Assembly: GCA_016794365.1 (NCBI GenBank)
Contig: JAEUKB010000077.1
Span: forward strand, 1 to 64,000
Direction of reading: 5' to 3'
Source: Myxococcales bacterium
Lineage (GTDB): Bacteria > Myxococcota_A > Polyangia > Palsa-1104 > JAEUJZ01
Length of the DNA stretch: 64,000 bases
Shown here: positions 15,771 through 24,662 of the stretch, piece by piece
Layout of the letters: the number at the start of each line of letters is the position of its first letter
Position numbering within the stretch: the stretch's first letter is position 1
The notes under the pieces: model-generated
What the model was told of the DNA's origin: nothing
Database searches by the model: none
The model's input: only the letters and a program-made list of their open reading frames with translations
Position numbers and translations under genes: made by a program

Positions 15771-16577
15771 ATGCAGCCTCTGTCTTTTCTGTCTGATGTG
15801 GGTTTCCATCCGTCGGTCCGCCCCATTGTGCTGGGTCATCGGGGTGCGTCGCACGATCGACCGGAAAACACCTTGCTCGCGTTTCAAGAAGCGATTCGTC
15901 AGGGTGCCGACGGAGTCGAGCTGGATGTGATGCTGTGTGGCTCGGGAGAAGTGGTGGTGGTTCACGATGACACGCTCGCTCGCGTCGCAGGCGGTGTAAG
16001 CGGGTCCGACCAGCCGGTTCGTCGCACGATGCTCGCTGAGCTGCGGCGCTTCGACGTGGGTCAAGGTGAGCGTGTGCCGACGCTCGCTGAAGTCTTTGCG
16101 ACGCTCGGTCCCGAAGTCCTGGTCAACGTCGAGCTAAAGTCCGAGACGCTTGTGAGCAGCTACGACTATCTGCGTCTGCCGATCGACGATGGCTTGGCGT
16201 GCGCGGTGACGGAAGTGCTGGCGCAAGCGGGACGACTACGCAGCGACGGAAAGACCTTGATTTCTTCGTTCGATCCGTTTCAGCTTCTGCGCTTTGCGAA
16301 GTCGGCTCAGAAGCAAGTTCCGCTCGGCTTTTTGTTTGAATCGGGACAGAGCACGCTCGTGAAGAACCTGTATCGACTGCCGATGTGGACGCTCGCGGCG
16401 GTGCATCCAGAGTCGAAGCTGATCGACGGACCGCTGCTGCGCCAATATCGTCGTCTCGGACTGCGCGTCAACACCTGGACCGTCGATGATCCGGCGGAAG
16501 TGAAAGCCCTGGCTGCGCACGGTGTGTCGGCCATCATCACCAATCGTCCCGGCGACGTGATTCGTCAGCTGTCATGA
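15771..16577 (+). CDS. Glycerophosphodiester phosphodiesterase
   Basis: 268 residues, a single GDPD TIM-barrel domain. The catalytic set is visible: HRGASHDRPENT gives the first His, Arg and Glu, VELDVMLCGSGEVVVVHDDT gives the metal-binding ExD and the second His, and NVELKSE and the final WTVDDPAE / IITNRPGD match the family end. The enzyme splits glycerophosphodiesters into glycerol 3-phosphate and an alcohol. No signal peptide, so probably cytoplasmic, like UgpQ. It starts 61 bp from the divergent kinase gene and overlaps selA by four bases (ATGA), so the two are co-translated although functionally unrelated. Confidence 0.88.
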   Translation: MQPLSFLSDVGFHPSVRPIVLGHRGASHDRPENTLLAFQEAIRQGADGVELDVMLCGSGEVVVVHDDTLARVAGGVSGSDQPVRRTMLAELRRFDVGQGERVPTLAEVFATLGPEVLVNVELKSETLVSSYDYLRLPIDDGLACAVTEVLAQAGRLRSDGKTLISSFDPFQLLRFAKSAQKQVPLGFLFESGQSTLVKNLYRLPMWTLAAVHPESKLIDGPLLRQYRRLGLRVNTWTVDDPAEVKALAAHGVSAIITNRPGDVIRQLS

Positions 16578-18040
16578 GCGATAAGCCCGTCGCATCGAAG
16601 CTGCGTCAGCTGCCCAAGGTGGATGCCGTGCTCGCGGATCCTGCTGTTTCTGCGCTTGTGTCCACGCTGCCTCGCTGGGCCGTCGTTGCTGCAATTCGCG
16701 AAGAGCTGTCGAGCGTGCGCACCCAGCTACGTGCAGGCCAACCCGCAGAGACTGAAGCCAAACAGCCTGAATCAAAACAGCCTGCAAAGCTCGGGCTGTC
16801 GAGCGTCGCGATTGCCGAGCGTGCCCGAGCACTGTGCGCGTCGCCGCTTCAGCCTGTCATCAATGCAACTGGCGTCGTGCTGCACACAAACCTCGGACGC
16901 GCACCGCTGGGCGAGCGAGCGCTGCGACGGATCGAAGAGCTGGCGAGCGGCTACTGCAACCTCGAATATCAGCTAGAAACCGGATCGCGCGGCAGTCGGC
17001 AAAAGCCCCTGTCGGCGCTGCTCCATCGTCTGACGGGCGCGCAGGCTCACTTGATCGTGAACAACAACGCGGCGGCGGTTCTGCTGATGCTGTCGGGGCT
17101 GTGCGCCGGTCGGGAAGTCATCGTCTCACGCGGAGAGCTGGTCGAAATCGGCGGATCGTTTCGAGTTCCCGACGTGATGCGTGCTTCGGGCGCGGTCTTG
17201 CGCGAAGTCGGAACCACCAATCGAACCCACTTGCGCGACTACCAAGCGGCTGTCACCGAGCAGACCGCTGCATTTTTGAAGGTTCATCGCAGCAACTTTG
17301 CGCAGCTTGGCTTTGTCGCTGAAGTCGCGCTGCCCGAGCTGTGTCAAAGTGCCCACGAGCGCGGTCTGTTGTGCCTGTACGATCTGGGCTCGGGTGCGCT
17401 TCAGCCGCTGCCAGTGATTGAGCGAGCCTGCGCCACGCCGGAGCGCGAAGACGACGAAGCGATGAAGCCGCAGCCCGAGCCAACCGTTGCGCAGGTGATT
17501 GCGCAAGGCTGTGATCTGGTCACGCTGTCGGGAGACAAGCTCCTTGGGGGACCGCAGGCCGGGATCTTGTGTGGCAGCGTCGAGCTGATCGCGAAGCTGG
17601 CCAAGCAGCCGCTGCTGCGCGCGCTGCGTCCAGACAAGCTCCAATTGGCGGCACTCGAAGCGACGCTCGAGCTGTATCGCGATGGCCGCTACGACGAGAT
17701 TCCGACGTGGCGCATGCTCCATCAGTCCGAAGAGACGCTGCGCAGTCGGGCCGAGCAGCTTCTTTTGCGACTTGTTGCGCATCACGTTCCGGCAGAGCTG
17801 TTGCGCGTTCGTTCCGCCGTAGGTGGAGGCGCGCAGCCGCTCTATCAGCCGTGGAGCTACGCGGTGTCGCCCGTGCTGCCATCGAGCGAGCTGCTCACCG
17901 TGCAAGCAGCGCTGCGTCGTCACAGTCCGCCTGTCATCGCGCGCATTGCACACGGTCGCTTGCTCTGTGATGTCCGAACCGTGACCGATGCGCAGCTTGA
18001 AGCCGTCGCACAGGCTCTCTTTGTGGCGATCGTGCGCTAA
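16574..18040 (+). CDS. selA: L-seryl-tRNA(Sec) selenium transferase
   Basis: 488 residues, slightly longer than E. coli SelA (463). Family motifs are clear: INATGVVLHTNLGRAPLGE, the substrate loop VSRGELVEIGGSFRVPDVM, GTTNRTHLRDY, and the PLP-lysine motif LSGDKLLGGPQAGIL. An insertion rich in Pro and Glu lies near residue 290. The enzyme converts seryl-tRNA(Sec) to selenocysteyl-tRNA using selenophosphate. Other selenocysteine genes (selB, selC, selD) are not in the window, and the gene is coupled to a phosphodiesterase, so the rest of the pathway must be elsewhere. A non-selenium role of a SelA paralogue cannot be fully excluded but motif conservation favours true SelA. Confidence 0.92.
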   Translation: MSDKPVASKLRQLPKVDAVLADPAVSALVSTLPRWAVVAAIREELSSVRTQLRAGQPAETEAKQPESKQPAKLGLSSVAIAERARALCASPLQPVINATGVVLHTNLGRAPLGERALRRIEELASGYCNLEYQLETGSRGSRQKPLSALLHRLTGAQAHLIVNNNAAAVLLMLSGLCAGREVIVSRGELVEIGGSFRVPDVMRASGAVLREVGTTNRTHLRDYQAAVTEQTAAFLKVHRSNFAQLGFVAEVALPELCQSAHERGLLCLYDLGSGALQPLPVIERACATPEREDDEAMKPQPEPTVAQVIAQGCDLVTLSGDKLLGGPQAGILCGSVELIAKLAKQPLLRALRPDKLQLAALEATLELYRDGRYDEIPTWRMLHQSEETLRSRAEQLLLRLVAHHVPAELLRVRSAVGGGAQPLYQPWSYAVSPVLPSSELLTVQAALRRHSPPVIARIAHGRLLCDVRTVTDAQLEAVAQALFVAIVR

Positions 18041-18124
18041 CCATCGTGCGCTCACAGCACGCTCGGCCCGATTCGGTTCCTTCTGTCAGTCTTTCCAGTC
18101 GGTGTCGTCGTGTGTACCGGCGCG

Positions 18125-18565
18125 CTAATACGTTCCCGCCAGCAGGGACACCAGGCGCGCGACATCCAAAAGCGCTCGTGCGACCCGCGCGGGATTTTTG
18201 AACAGCAGTCCCAGCCCCGACACCTTCAGCGGATGACGCACAAACGACCGCAGCAGATCCAGTCCCGCTGGAGACGCAAACAGCGGCAGACCCAGCACCA
18301 CCGGAATCGTCTGAAGCCGAGGCAGCAGCACGCTCTCAGCCTGTAGCGTCAGGTCCGGCTCGACCAGTCCCGGCAGGATCAGACAGCCATCGTCGTGGAA
18401 CACCAGCGTCACTTCTTCACGAGACTCGCTCGCCACAAGCCCCAAGCGACTGCTCAGCCCCGGAAGTCGGTTCCCGTGGCGCTTCGCTGTATCGGCCAGC
18501 ACGCCTTGCAAGAGCAGCGCAAGCGGACCCGCATTCAAGCTGTCGGAAAGCGTGACGGATTCCAT
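18125..18565 (-). CDS. Small SCP-2/sterol-carrier-like protein (tentative)
   Basis: 146 residues from the ATG at 18565. A start at 18595 would overlap the divergent lipoprotein gene. The pattern is a helix (LNAGPLALLLQGVLADTAKR), then beta strands EEVTLVFHDDGCLILPGLV and PDLTLQAESVLLPRLQTIP, then a glycine-rich segment and a C-terminal helix pair (LLFKNPARVARALLDVARL). This order of VTLVF--DG---I-pG----pDLTL resembles SCP-2-like lipid-binding folds, but the call rests on pattern only. It starts 24 bp from the divergent lipoprotein gene. Confidence 0.5.
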   Translation of the reverse strand: MESVTLSDSLNAGPLALLLQGVLADTAKRHGNRLPGLSSRLGLVASESREEVTLVFHDDGCLILPGLVEPDLTLQAESVLLPRLQTIPVVLGLPLFASPAGLDLLRSFVRHPLKVSGLGLLFKNPARVARALLDVARLVSLLAGTY

Positions 18566-18589
18566 TTGTCTCAGGCTACACTCCGCGCC

Positions 18590-21073
18590 ATGCAATTTCC
18601 ATCCTCGTCGCGAAGGTTGTTTTCTCGTCGGTCAGCGCGGTTTACGCTGCTGTGTAGCGGGCTGCTCCTGTGGGGCTGTGATGGATCGGAAAGCCAGCAG
18701 CCCGGCTTGCCAAGTGAGCCCGAGCTGTCCGGCTGTAGCGCAGCGCTGATGGCTCCGACGGTACAGAGCACACCCAGCAGCGAAGTGGCAGGTGCCAGCG
18801 CGTGTCTGTCGGTTCACCCGAGCGAGTCCGCCAAAAACCCGATGCCGCTCATTGGTGTGCGCAAAGGAACCGAGCTTCAGCTCGACGGCTATCGCACCAT
18901 CGGTCCGGCGGTGGTGCTCCAGCTCGGCCAGCCGCTCGGTCAGCGTGGGCTCGATCTGACCCTGCCGGTGGAGCTGTCGCAGCTCGCCGACAAGCTCTCG
19001 CACCGTCATCGCTTGGTTGTGCTGTCGCGCTTTGGACAGGCCAAGGCACACGTTACGCCGGTTGAAAACATCACCATCTCGACGGCCAAAGGCGGACAGC
19101 TGCGCTTTCACTTGCCCGGACACGACATTGTGCCGCTCGGGCCGGAAAAGACCCTGTCCGATGTCGCGACTTTCCAGGTTGCGATGCCGACCGACTTGGG
19201 CACCACCACCAAGCGCAAGTTCACCTATCGAGCCGTCGCCGGAGTCTCGATGGGCGGCATTGGCGCGTCGATGTACTTTTTCCGTCATCCCGATCGCTTC
19301 GATGCCGTCGGTGTGCTCGGAGCCGATCCCGGCCCCGACCTGACCTACAGCATGGGCTTTACCCGCGACATGTTCTTTGGCGGCTTCTGCACTGCTGCCG
19401 ACGAAAAGGCAGGCAAAGGCAAGATCGGTCAGACCTGTCCGCAGGCTCGTCCGCCGCTCGCCGGACAGAACGAATACGTCGGATCGTTTGAAGCGATGCC
19501 GGTTCAGACCGGGGAAGGCATTGGCCTGACGCTGCGCCGCAAGCTCTATCTGCGCGCCAACCGGGATCTCGTCCGAGCGATTGGCAACTGGGCGATGTAT
19601 AACCCCGCCGATCCGTTTTTGCCGCCGGGTGTGCCGTCGTCCACCGTCATGCAGACGCCCGACCAGGCTTGCAAAAACCCGGTGATCTTCAAAGGCAAGA
19701 CGAGCGATCCCACCGGCAAGCCGTTTTTCGACGGACGCTTCAATCCCGAAGGCAAGTCCGATGTCATCACCTTCTGCGATGGCGGCGAGGCCGAAGGCAA
19801 GCAAGGCGTCTTCGACGGCACCAAGCCGCAGACGGATCCGGTGCAGATTGCGCTCGCGGTGGATCTCAACGCAAACGGCAAGCGCGACGCTGGAGAGCCC
19901 GTCATCCTCCAGACCAGCGAGCCGTTCCAAGATGTCGGACTCGACGGACTGCCCGATAGCAAAGAGCCCGGCTACGACCCGCTGCGCAATCCCGATCCAG
20001 CCGGTGACAACTATCACTACCTGAAGAACCCGAGCGGCAGCGAAGGCAACTTCCGCTACGACCAGGGCGAACCGTACGAAGACAGCGGGCTCGATGGTGT
20101 CAAAGGCCAAGGCTGCGATGCCACAACCGGCAAGACCGGCTGCTTCGATTACGGCGAAGGCAACGGACGCTTCGACGAAAATCCCGGCCTGACCAAGTGG
20201 AAAGCGCACGATCCGCACACGCTCGGCGAACAGATCGCGCTGACGGACCTTGCGCAAAAAGACATCTATTACGACGCGGGCATTCGGGACTTTTTCAACG
20301 CGCACGTCTCGACGAGCTTTTTGTACGGCATGCTCGCTTCGCGCGGTCTTTCGACCCAGCTCTTTGGCGGTTTCCCGGCGCTGCTCGGCAAGTCTCCGAC
20401 CGAAGAAGGATCGTTTTCAGCCAGCGAAGTGCAGATGGACAAGCTCGGACGCAGGCTGTTTGTGCGCTACGGCAACCCAGAGCTGACCGAAGCCAAGTCC
20501 GCCGAAACGGGCGATGGTCGCCACGCCGGAGCCGTCACCCAAGTCGTCCATCGCGCCATCACGCTGTTTAAGTTTTTGCTGACGCGCTGGCCCGATGCCG
20601 ACAAGTCGATCCAGCCTTCCGACGATCCGCGCCTGGTGCCCAAGGATCTGTCGATCACGCTCAAGACCGGACGCAAGACGCCGTTTAGCATGATCCTGCC
20701 GCCCGGATACTTCGAGCCGCAAAACCAAAACCTGCGCTATCCCGTCATCTACTTCGGACACGGCTACGGCATGGACCCGACCGATCTGGGCAAGAGCATC
20801 GGCAGCCTGATCCACAGCTTCATGTCCGATCCCGATGAAAAGCAGCGCCTGCCCAAGGCCATCTTGGTCTTCATCGATGGCGTCTGTCGTCCCGGCGGAG
20901 AGGTCCCGACCCAGCCGCTGCCCGGCGAAGGCGACCTGTGCGAAGAAGGCACGTTCTATACCGACCATCCGCAGGGTGCGTATCAGGGCGACTCGATGCT
21001 GGAGCAGCTCGATGACTACCTGCGCAAAAACTATCGCCTGCGCGAGCCGGAAGAACAGACCGTGCCGCTGTAG
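18590..21073 (+). CDS. Large secreted lipoprotein with esterase-like motifs in permuted order
   Basis: 827 residues from the ATG at 18590. A signal peptide II is clear: basic N-terminus, hydrophobic core and lipobox LLLWGC with Cys at about residue 26. The protein carries GVSMGGIGA, a GxSxG nucleophile elbow, at about residue 220, with SMYFFRHPDRFDAVGVLG behind it as in esterase D/PF00756 hydrolases. The strand that normally precedes the nucleophile (MILPPGYFEPQ, then YPVIYFGHGYG) appears only near residue 700. Between them are Asp/Asn-rich, EF-hand-like stretches such as DLNANGKRDAGEP and YEDSGLDGVKG. This order is reversed compared with normal esterases. Likely an outer-membrane or periplasmic hydrolase, substrate unknown. 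Confidence 0.6.
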   Translation: MQFPSSSRRLFSRRSARFTLLCSGLLLWGCDGSESQQPGLPSEPELSGCSAALMAPTVQSTPSSEVAGASACLSVHPSESAKNPMPLIGVRKGTELQLDGYRTIGPAVVLQLGQPLGQRGLDLTLPVELSQLADKLSHRHRLVVLSRFGQAKAHVTPVENITISTAKGGQLRFHLPGHDIVPLGPEKTLSDVATFQVAMPTDLGTTTKRKFTYRAVAGVSMGGIGASMYFFRHPDRFDAVGVLGADPGPDLTYSMGFTRDMFFGGFCTAADEKAGKGKIGQTCPQARPPLAGQNEYVGSFEAMPVQTGEGIGLTLRRKLYLRANRDLVRAIGNWAMYNPADPFLPPGVPSSTVMQTPDQACKNPVIFKGKTSDPTGKPFFDGRFNPEGKSDVITFCDGGEAEGKQGVFDGTKPQTDPVQIALAVDLNANGKRDAGEPVILQTSEPFQDVGLDGLPDSKEPGYDPLRNPDPAGDNYHYLKNPSGSEGNFRYDQGEPYEDSGLDGVKGQGCDATTGKTGCFDYGEGNGRFDENPGLTKWKAHDPHTLGEQIALTDLAQKDIYYDAGIRDFFNAHVSTSFLYGMLASRGLSTQLFGGFPALLGKSPTEEGSFSASEVQMDKLGRRLFVRYGNPELTEAKSAETGDGRHAGAVTQVVHRAITLFKFLLTRWPDADKSIQPSDDPRLVPKDLSITLKTGRKTPFSMILPPGYFEPQNQNLRYPVIYFGHGYGMDPTDLGKSIGSLIHSFMSDPDEKQRLPKAILVFIDGVCRPGGEVPTQPLPGEGDLCEEGTFYTDHPQGAYQGDSMLEQLDDYLRKNYRLREPEEQTVPL

Positions 21074-21151
21074 TGATCTCGTGGGGGGAAAACGTCCTGT
21101 CCCCAAAGGGCGCTCGATGCGCGAGCGTCCGTCACCACAAGGAGAACCCAG

Positions 21152-21700
21152 ATGAGGAAGATGATGAAAAAGAGTGCTCTTCTGTCCGGCGCAGCGTTTG
21201 CCATGACGCTGCTCATTTCGGGGTCGGCGTTTGCGGACGGTCACGATGAAGACCGCAAAGAGCCAAGCGATGAGTACGCTCCCGACTGGGCCGATCCGAG
21301 CTACGCGGCCAAGCTCTCGCAAGCGCAAGCGGCATCGCTGATTCGCGCAGCAGGCATCGCGGTGTCATCCAGCGGCAACTGCACCACCCGCACCAATCCC
21401 AGCTGCACCTCGTTTGAGCAGATCAACGACACCACCATAAACGGCATCATCACCCTCAAGCGCGCGAGCGGCTGCGCCCTGACCATCACCGGCGGCACCG
21501 AGACCGGCCACTCTTCGGGAACCTACAGCCACTGGAACGGCTACAAGGTCGATATCTCGTTTTCGACCTGCATCGGCAACTACATCGTCAACAACTTCAC
21601 CTATCAGGGCAAGCGCGGCGACGGAGCCCCGCTCTACAAGTCCTCTGCTGGCAACCTCTACGCCAAAGAGTCCAACCACTGGGACATCACCTATTTCTAG
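21152..21700 (+). CDS. Secreted small protein with M15-like peptidase motifs
   Basis: 182 residues with a cleavable signal peptide (KKSALLSGAAFAMTLLISG, likely cut after SAFA). An AAGGAG site precedes the start by seven bases. The mature part has GTYSHWNGYKVDI, similar to the SxHxxGxAxDh zinc motif of M15 and hedgehog-type peptidases, and ends with NHWDITYF, similar to the second WHxD-type motif. Four cysteines (CTTRTNPSC, SGC and TCIG) could form two disulfides. Members of this fold cut peptidoglycan cross-links, so a wall-active enzyme is plausible. It follows the lipoprotein gene by 78 bp with no terminator between. Function is inferred from two short motifs only. Confidence 0.6.
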   Translation: MRKMMKKSALLSGAAFAMTLLISGSAFADGHDEDRKEPSDEYAPDWADPSYAAKLSQAQAASLIRAAGIAVSSSGNCTTRTNPSCTSFEQINDTTINGIITLKRASGCALTITGGTETGHSSGTYSHWNGYKVDISFSTCIGNYIVNNFTYQGKRGDGAPLYKSSAGNLYAKESNHWDITYF

Positions 21701-21833
21701 TCTCCGCGCCCCGATCCAGCCTGACGGCGAGCAAAACGTCCCTGCGGCGTAGCGCGTAACTGTGTCAGGCTGCGGCTACGGCGCGCGTGTCGTTCCCCTT
21801 CTCCTTTTTGCCGCGCGCGTCGTCTTACCCCTT

Positions 21834-22304
21834 ATGTCCATCACTCGCTTCTCGGCTGCCGAGGACCGTTCCTTTGTGCGCACCGATCTGGTCATCGAGC
21901 GCCCCGGACTCATCGGCCAAGGTCTGTTTGCGCGCGTGCCCATTGCATCCGGCGTCGTCATTGGCTGCCTGACCCCAGGACGGCCCGTCGCCTTGCCCAT
22001 CGACTCGCGCGGCGAGGTCGATTACGGCCCGTGGGCATCCGCCCAGACCATCGACCTGCTGCTTCAGCCCGACGCCCTCTACTGCCTGGTCAAAGACTTC
22101 GGCCCGAGCGGTCCTCACGGCGCTGATCTCATCAACCACAGCTGCACGCCCAACTGTGAGGTCGTTGCCCGGCTCCTCGTCCGCACCGCGCGCGCCATCG
22201 CCGCCGGAGAAGAGCTGTACATCGACTACCTCGCCTCGCAGCTCACCATCTACAAAGAAGGCATCCCCTGCCTCTGCCGCCCAAACTGCCCCACCGTGAT
22301 CTAG
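21834..22304 (+). CDS. SET-domain protein (putative lysine methyltransferase)
   Basis: 156 residues from the ATG at 21834. The SET fold is recognisable end to end: ERPGLIGQGLFARVPIASGV (N-SET strand with GxG), a central variable part, the catalytic core GADLINHSCTPNCEV (the NHSCxPN motif that forms the SAM pocket knot), and GEELYIDYLA with the active-site Tyr. A post-SET-like Cys cluster CLCRPNCP closes the protein and could bind zinc with the NHSC cysteine. Such proteins methylate lysines, typically on histones in eukaryotes. In bacteria targets are mostly unknown. It lies alone, 29 bp before the convergent PtuB gene. Confidence 0.8.
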   Translation: MSITRFSAAEDRSFVRTDLVIERPGLIGQGLFARVPIASGVVIGCLTPGRPVALPIDSRGEVDYGPWASAQTIDLLLQPDALYCLVKDFGPSGPHGADLINHSCTPNCEVVARLLVRTARAIAAGEELYIDYLASQLTIYKEGIPCLCRPNCPTVI

Positions 22305-22333
22305 TCCGCGCATCGACAGGTCGAACGGGCACT

Positions 22334-23146
22334 CTACGGCTCGGGCGGAAGTCCCCACGCCGTCAACCCAGCCCGAACCATCGCCGCATACTCCGCCGTT
22401 TCATCGGCCATCGTCCACAGCTGCTCGATGCACTCTTGCTGAAGTGCCAGAAGCTGGTCTTGGCTCTCCTCGTTGCCGCCCACGATGTCAGCCAGCGAGC
22501 CGAGCAGCTCGAGCCGCTCTTGAACCTGTTTCCACGTAGCGGGAGGCCGTGCAAGCTGGGACTTTCCGCGTAACTTCAGAACCTCGATGGTCGCCGCGCC
22601 TCGGCTTGTCAGCGGGTACGGTATGTGCTCACGGTAGCCGATGTGCTCGTCGGGATTGTCTTCGTACGGGTTTAAGAGCAGCGGCTCTTCCTGGGCCAGC
22701 GAGTCATGATGCGAGCGCGCCCGCTTCGTCGGATCAGCCAGCGGAAACAGCATTCCTTTGCCAGTCGGCGTCCCATCTGATCCAACACGCGGCTGGTTGC
22801 AATGCACGCACGCGAGCATCAGGTTCGTCCACTCGTACGCCAGCCAGTAATATCCGGGCCGTTCCACGGCGTCATCCCGCGTCTGCTGCACTGCACTTTT
22901 GGGACGATGGTGTTCGACCTCTAGCGGCGGCGCTTTCGATTCGCAGTAACAGCACTTGTGATGCTGCGCCCGCTCCAGCGCCTTTCGTACCGACACATCC
23001 CGATAGGTGTCATCGATCGGAAAGGACTGGGCACCCGTTCGATGCGGAGCCGACTGGTCAAATAGATCGCACAGCTCCTGGGTCTTCAGATGCCCTTTGG
23101 TCTGTAGGATTTCTGGACTGCGCTGTGGGCGCGTGAGCCGCAGCAT
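22334..23146 (-). CDS. ptuB: HNH endonuclease PtuB of a Septu anti-phage system
   Basis: 270 residues. The zinc/HNH region is clear: HKCCYCESK, then LEVEHHRPKSAV with the catalytic His, and NLMLACVHCNQ supplying the second Cys pair and Asn. The C-terminal half is helical. It matches the retron/Septu HNH family (TIGR02646-like). The gene starts two bases after the stop of the ATPase gene, in the standard ptuA-ptuB order. In Septu the PtuA ATPase forms a complex that controls PtuB nuclease activity, which degrades DNA on infection. No reverse transcriptase is nearby, so this is Septu rather than a retron. Confidence 0.85.
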   Translation of the reverse strand: MLRLTRPQRSPEILQTKGHLKTQELCDLFDQSAPHRTGAQSFPIDDTYRDVSVRKALERAQHHKCCYCESKAPPLEVEHHRPKSAVQQTRDDAVERPGYYWLAYEWTNLMLACVHCNQPRVGSDGTPTGKGMLFPLADPTKRARSHHDSLAQEEPLLLNPYEDNPDEHIGYREHIPYPLTSRGAATIEVLKLRGKSQLARPPATWKQVQERLELLGSLADIVGGNEESQDQLLALQQECIEQLWTMADETAEYAAMVRAGLTAWGLPPEP

Positions 23147-23148
23147 CG

Positions 23149-24555
23149 CTACGACTTCCTGGATCGCTTGGTCCCTGCGCTCGCGCTGGAATCTACGACC
23201 TGGGCGGCCCTGCGCAGGATGTCCAGGTAGCGCGCTTCGGCGGGACTCTCGGTGTAGTCTTCGCGACGCAGCTTGTCGTCGATCGACGCAAGCTCGGCCT
23301 GCTCTTTGGCGGTGAGCTTGGCTCTGCCCAGCAGCTCGGCTTTGCGCGCATACAGCTTGTCAAACTCGGGAGGCCGCGCACTTGGCAGCCCGAACAAGTC
23401 ACTCGTGAGCAGCTGGTCCACACGCCAAAAGCGAATCTGGTTCGGTTGACGGCAAATCTCTACATGCGATGCGCCGTCGGGTCGCTGCAAGACCACCAAG
23501 TTCGCGTCTTTCCCTGCCGCCTGCACGATGAGCGGGCTGTGCGCTGTCACGATGAACTGCACATTCGGAAACGTTTCGGACAATCCCGCAAACAGCTGCC
23601 GCTGCCATTTGGGATGCAGGTGTAGGTCAATCTCATCGATCAGCACCACAGCAGGCTCGTGGAGCGGCTGCGGGCTGTCTGGGTAGCGCGCAAACATCTG
23701 CACCGCCAGATCGATCATCCACGCCATCAGCGTCCGATAACCCAAGCTGAGCGCGCGAAGAGGAACCTCTCCATAAGGCGTCTTCACATGAACCGCAATC
23801 CGCTGCCGCGCCGAGCTGAGATCAATCGCCTTGAACGTGATGTCCTCGATGTCATCGGCAGGCAGCAGGTGCTTGAGCAGCTCGATGACCGTCGTCAGTC
23901 GCTGCTTTGCCACGTCCGCATCACCATTGCCGTGTCGCGCCAGCAGATCTTGCTGAAGCAGCCACTCTTCCGCAGGCATCAGTGGCGAGTTTTCCACCGT
24001 CAGGCTGCGCGTTCCATCTGCGTGATATTCAGACAGGCTCCCCGACCCAATCGGTCGATTCGCCCCATACGCAAACAGCACCATCTTGTGGATTGGGGCC
24101 GTAGTGGCACCAGCGTTCGTTACAAACTCATCGTCATATTTGTAACCAAGCGAAGCCGTCTTGAAGCGCCGATTCAATTCCTCAAGCCGCGCATCGTAGC
24201 CATAGACCGCTGAAAACCATGCATCCGCAGCCCCGATGTGAATGGTCGGAGTCTCACCTTCTCCATCCACGACAAATGGCCGCACGACCGCTTGACCCAC
24301 TGGGGGTTCATCGTCTGGCCAATGACGCGGGCGTTCTTTGGGAGCCATATCGACGAGCTTGCGCAAAAGCGAGGTCTTGCCGGTGCCGTTGTCGCCCAGG
24401 ATGACCGTCCACCGTGCTGGGCGACCGCTTTCGTCCGATAGATCCAGCGTCTGCGTGGGTCCAAACGAGCGGTAATTTTCCAGCGTCAGCGATAGAAAGT
24501 AGACCGGCAGCGATGGCTCCGCTGTGGGGGTCTTGCTACGGGGGCGCTTCACCAT
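23149..24555 (-). CDS. ptuA: ATPase PtuA of a Septu anti-phage system
   Basis: 468 residues from the ATG at 24555. It opens with LTLENYRSFGPTQTLDL, the typical N-terminal strand of SMC/RecF-like ABC ATPases, followed by Walker A GDNGTGKTSLL, and near the end Walker B VVLIDEIDLHLHPKWQ and the H-loop TAHSPLI. The middle contains a long insert. The C-terminal part (about 370-450) is helical and charged (AEARYLDILRRAAQ). It precedes ptuB by two bases. As the sensor part of Septu it would bind nucleotides or phage DNA and release the HNH partner. An isolated OLD-type ATPase is excluded by the partner gene. Confidence 0.85.
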   Translation of the reverse strand: MVKRPRSKTPTAEPSLPVYFLSLTLENYRSFGPTQTLDLSDESGRPARWTVILGDNGTGKTSLLRKLVDMAPKERPRHWPDDEPPVGQAVVRPFVVDGEGETPTIHIGAADAWFSAVYGYDARLEELNRRFKTASLGYKYDDEFVTNAGATTAPIHKMVLFAYGANRPIGSGSLSEYHADGTRSLTVENSPLMPAEEWLLQQDLLARHGNGDADVAKQRLTTVIELLKHLLPADDIEDITFKAIDLSSARQRIAVHVKTPYGEVPLRALSLGYRTLMAWMIDLAVQMFARYPDSPQPLHEPAVVLIDEIDLHLHPKWQRQLFAGLSETFPNVQFIVTAHSPLIVQAAGKDANLVVLQRPDGASHVEICRQPNQIRFWRVDQLLTSDLFGLPSARPPEFDKLYARKAELLGRAKLTAKEQAELASIDDKLRREDYTESPAEARYLDILRRAAQVVDSSASAGTKRSRKS

Positions 24556-24662
24556 GACGCTACGATTGTCACGACGGACAGCCGGATGCAAGGAGTCGTT
24601 GCCCACAGCCCAGCGCAGCCGCGCGTGGTACGGCCCAGCGCAGCCCCATGATCTAGCCCGCG

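Noticed and set aside
18632..20305. 557-codon open frame on the minus strand
   Set aside because: Antisense of the lipoprotein gene, whose signal peptide and esterase motifs are convincing.
22334..24555. Retron
   Set aside because: The HNH family also occurs in retrons, but no reverse transcriptase or msr/msd-like repeat is present. The two-gene order is that of Septu.
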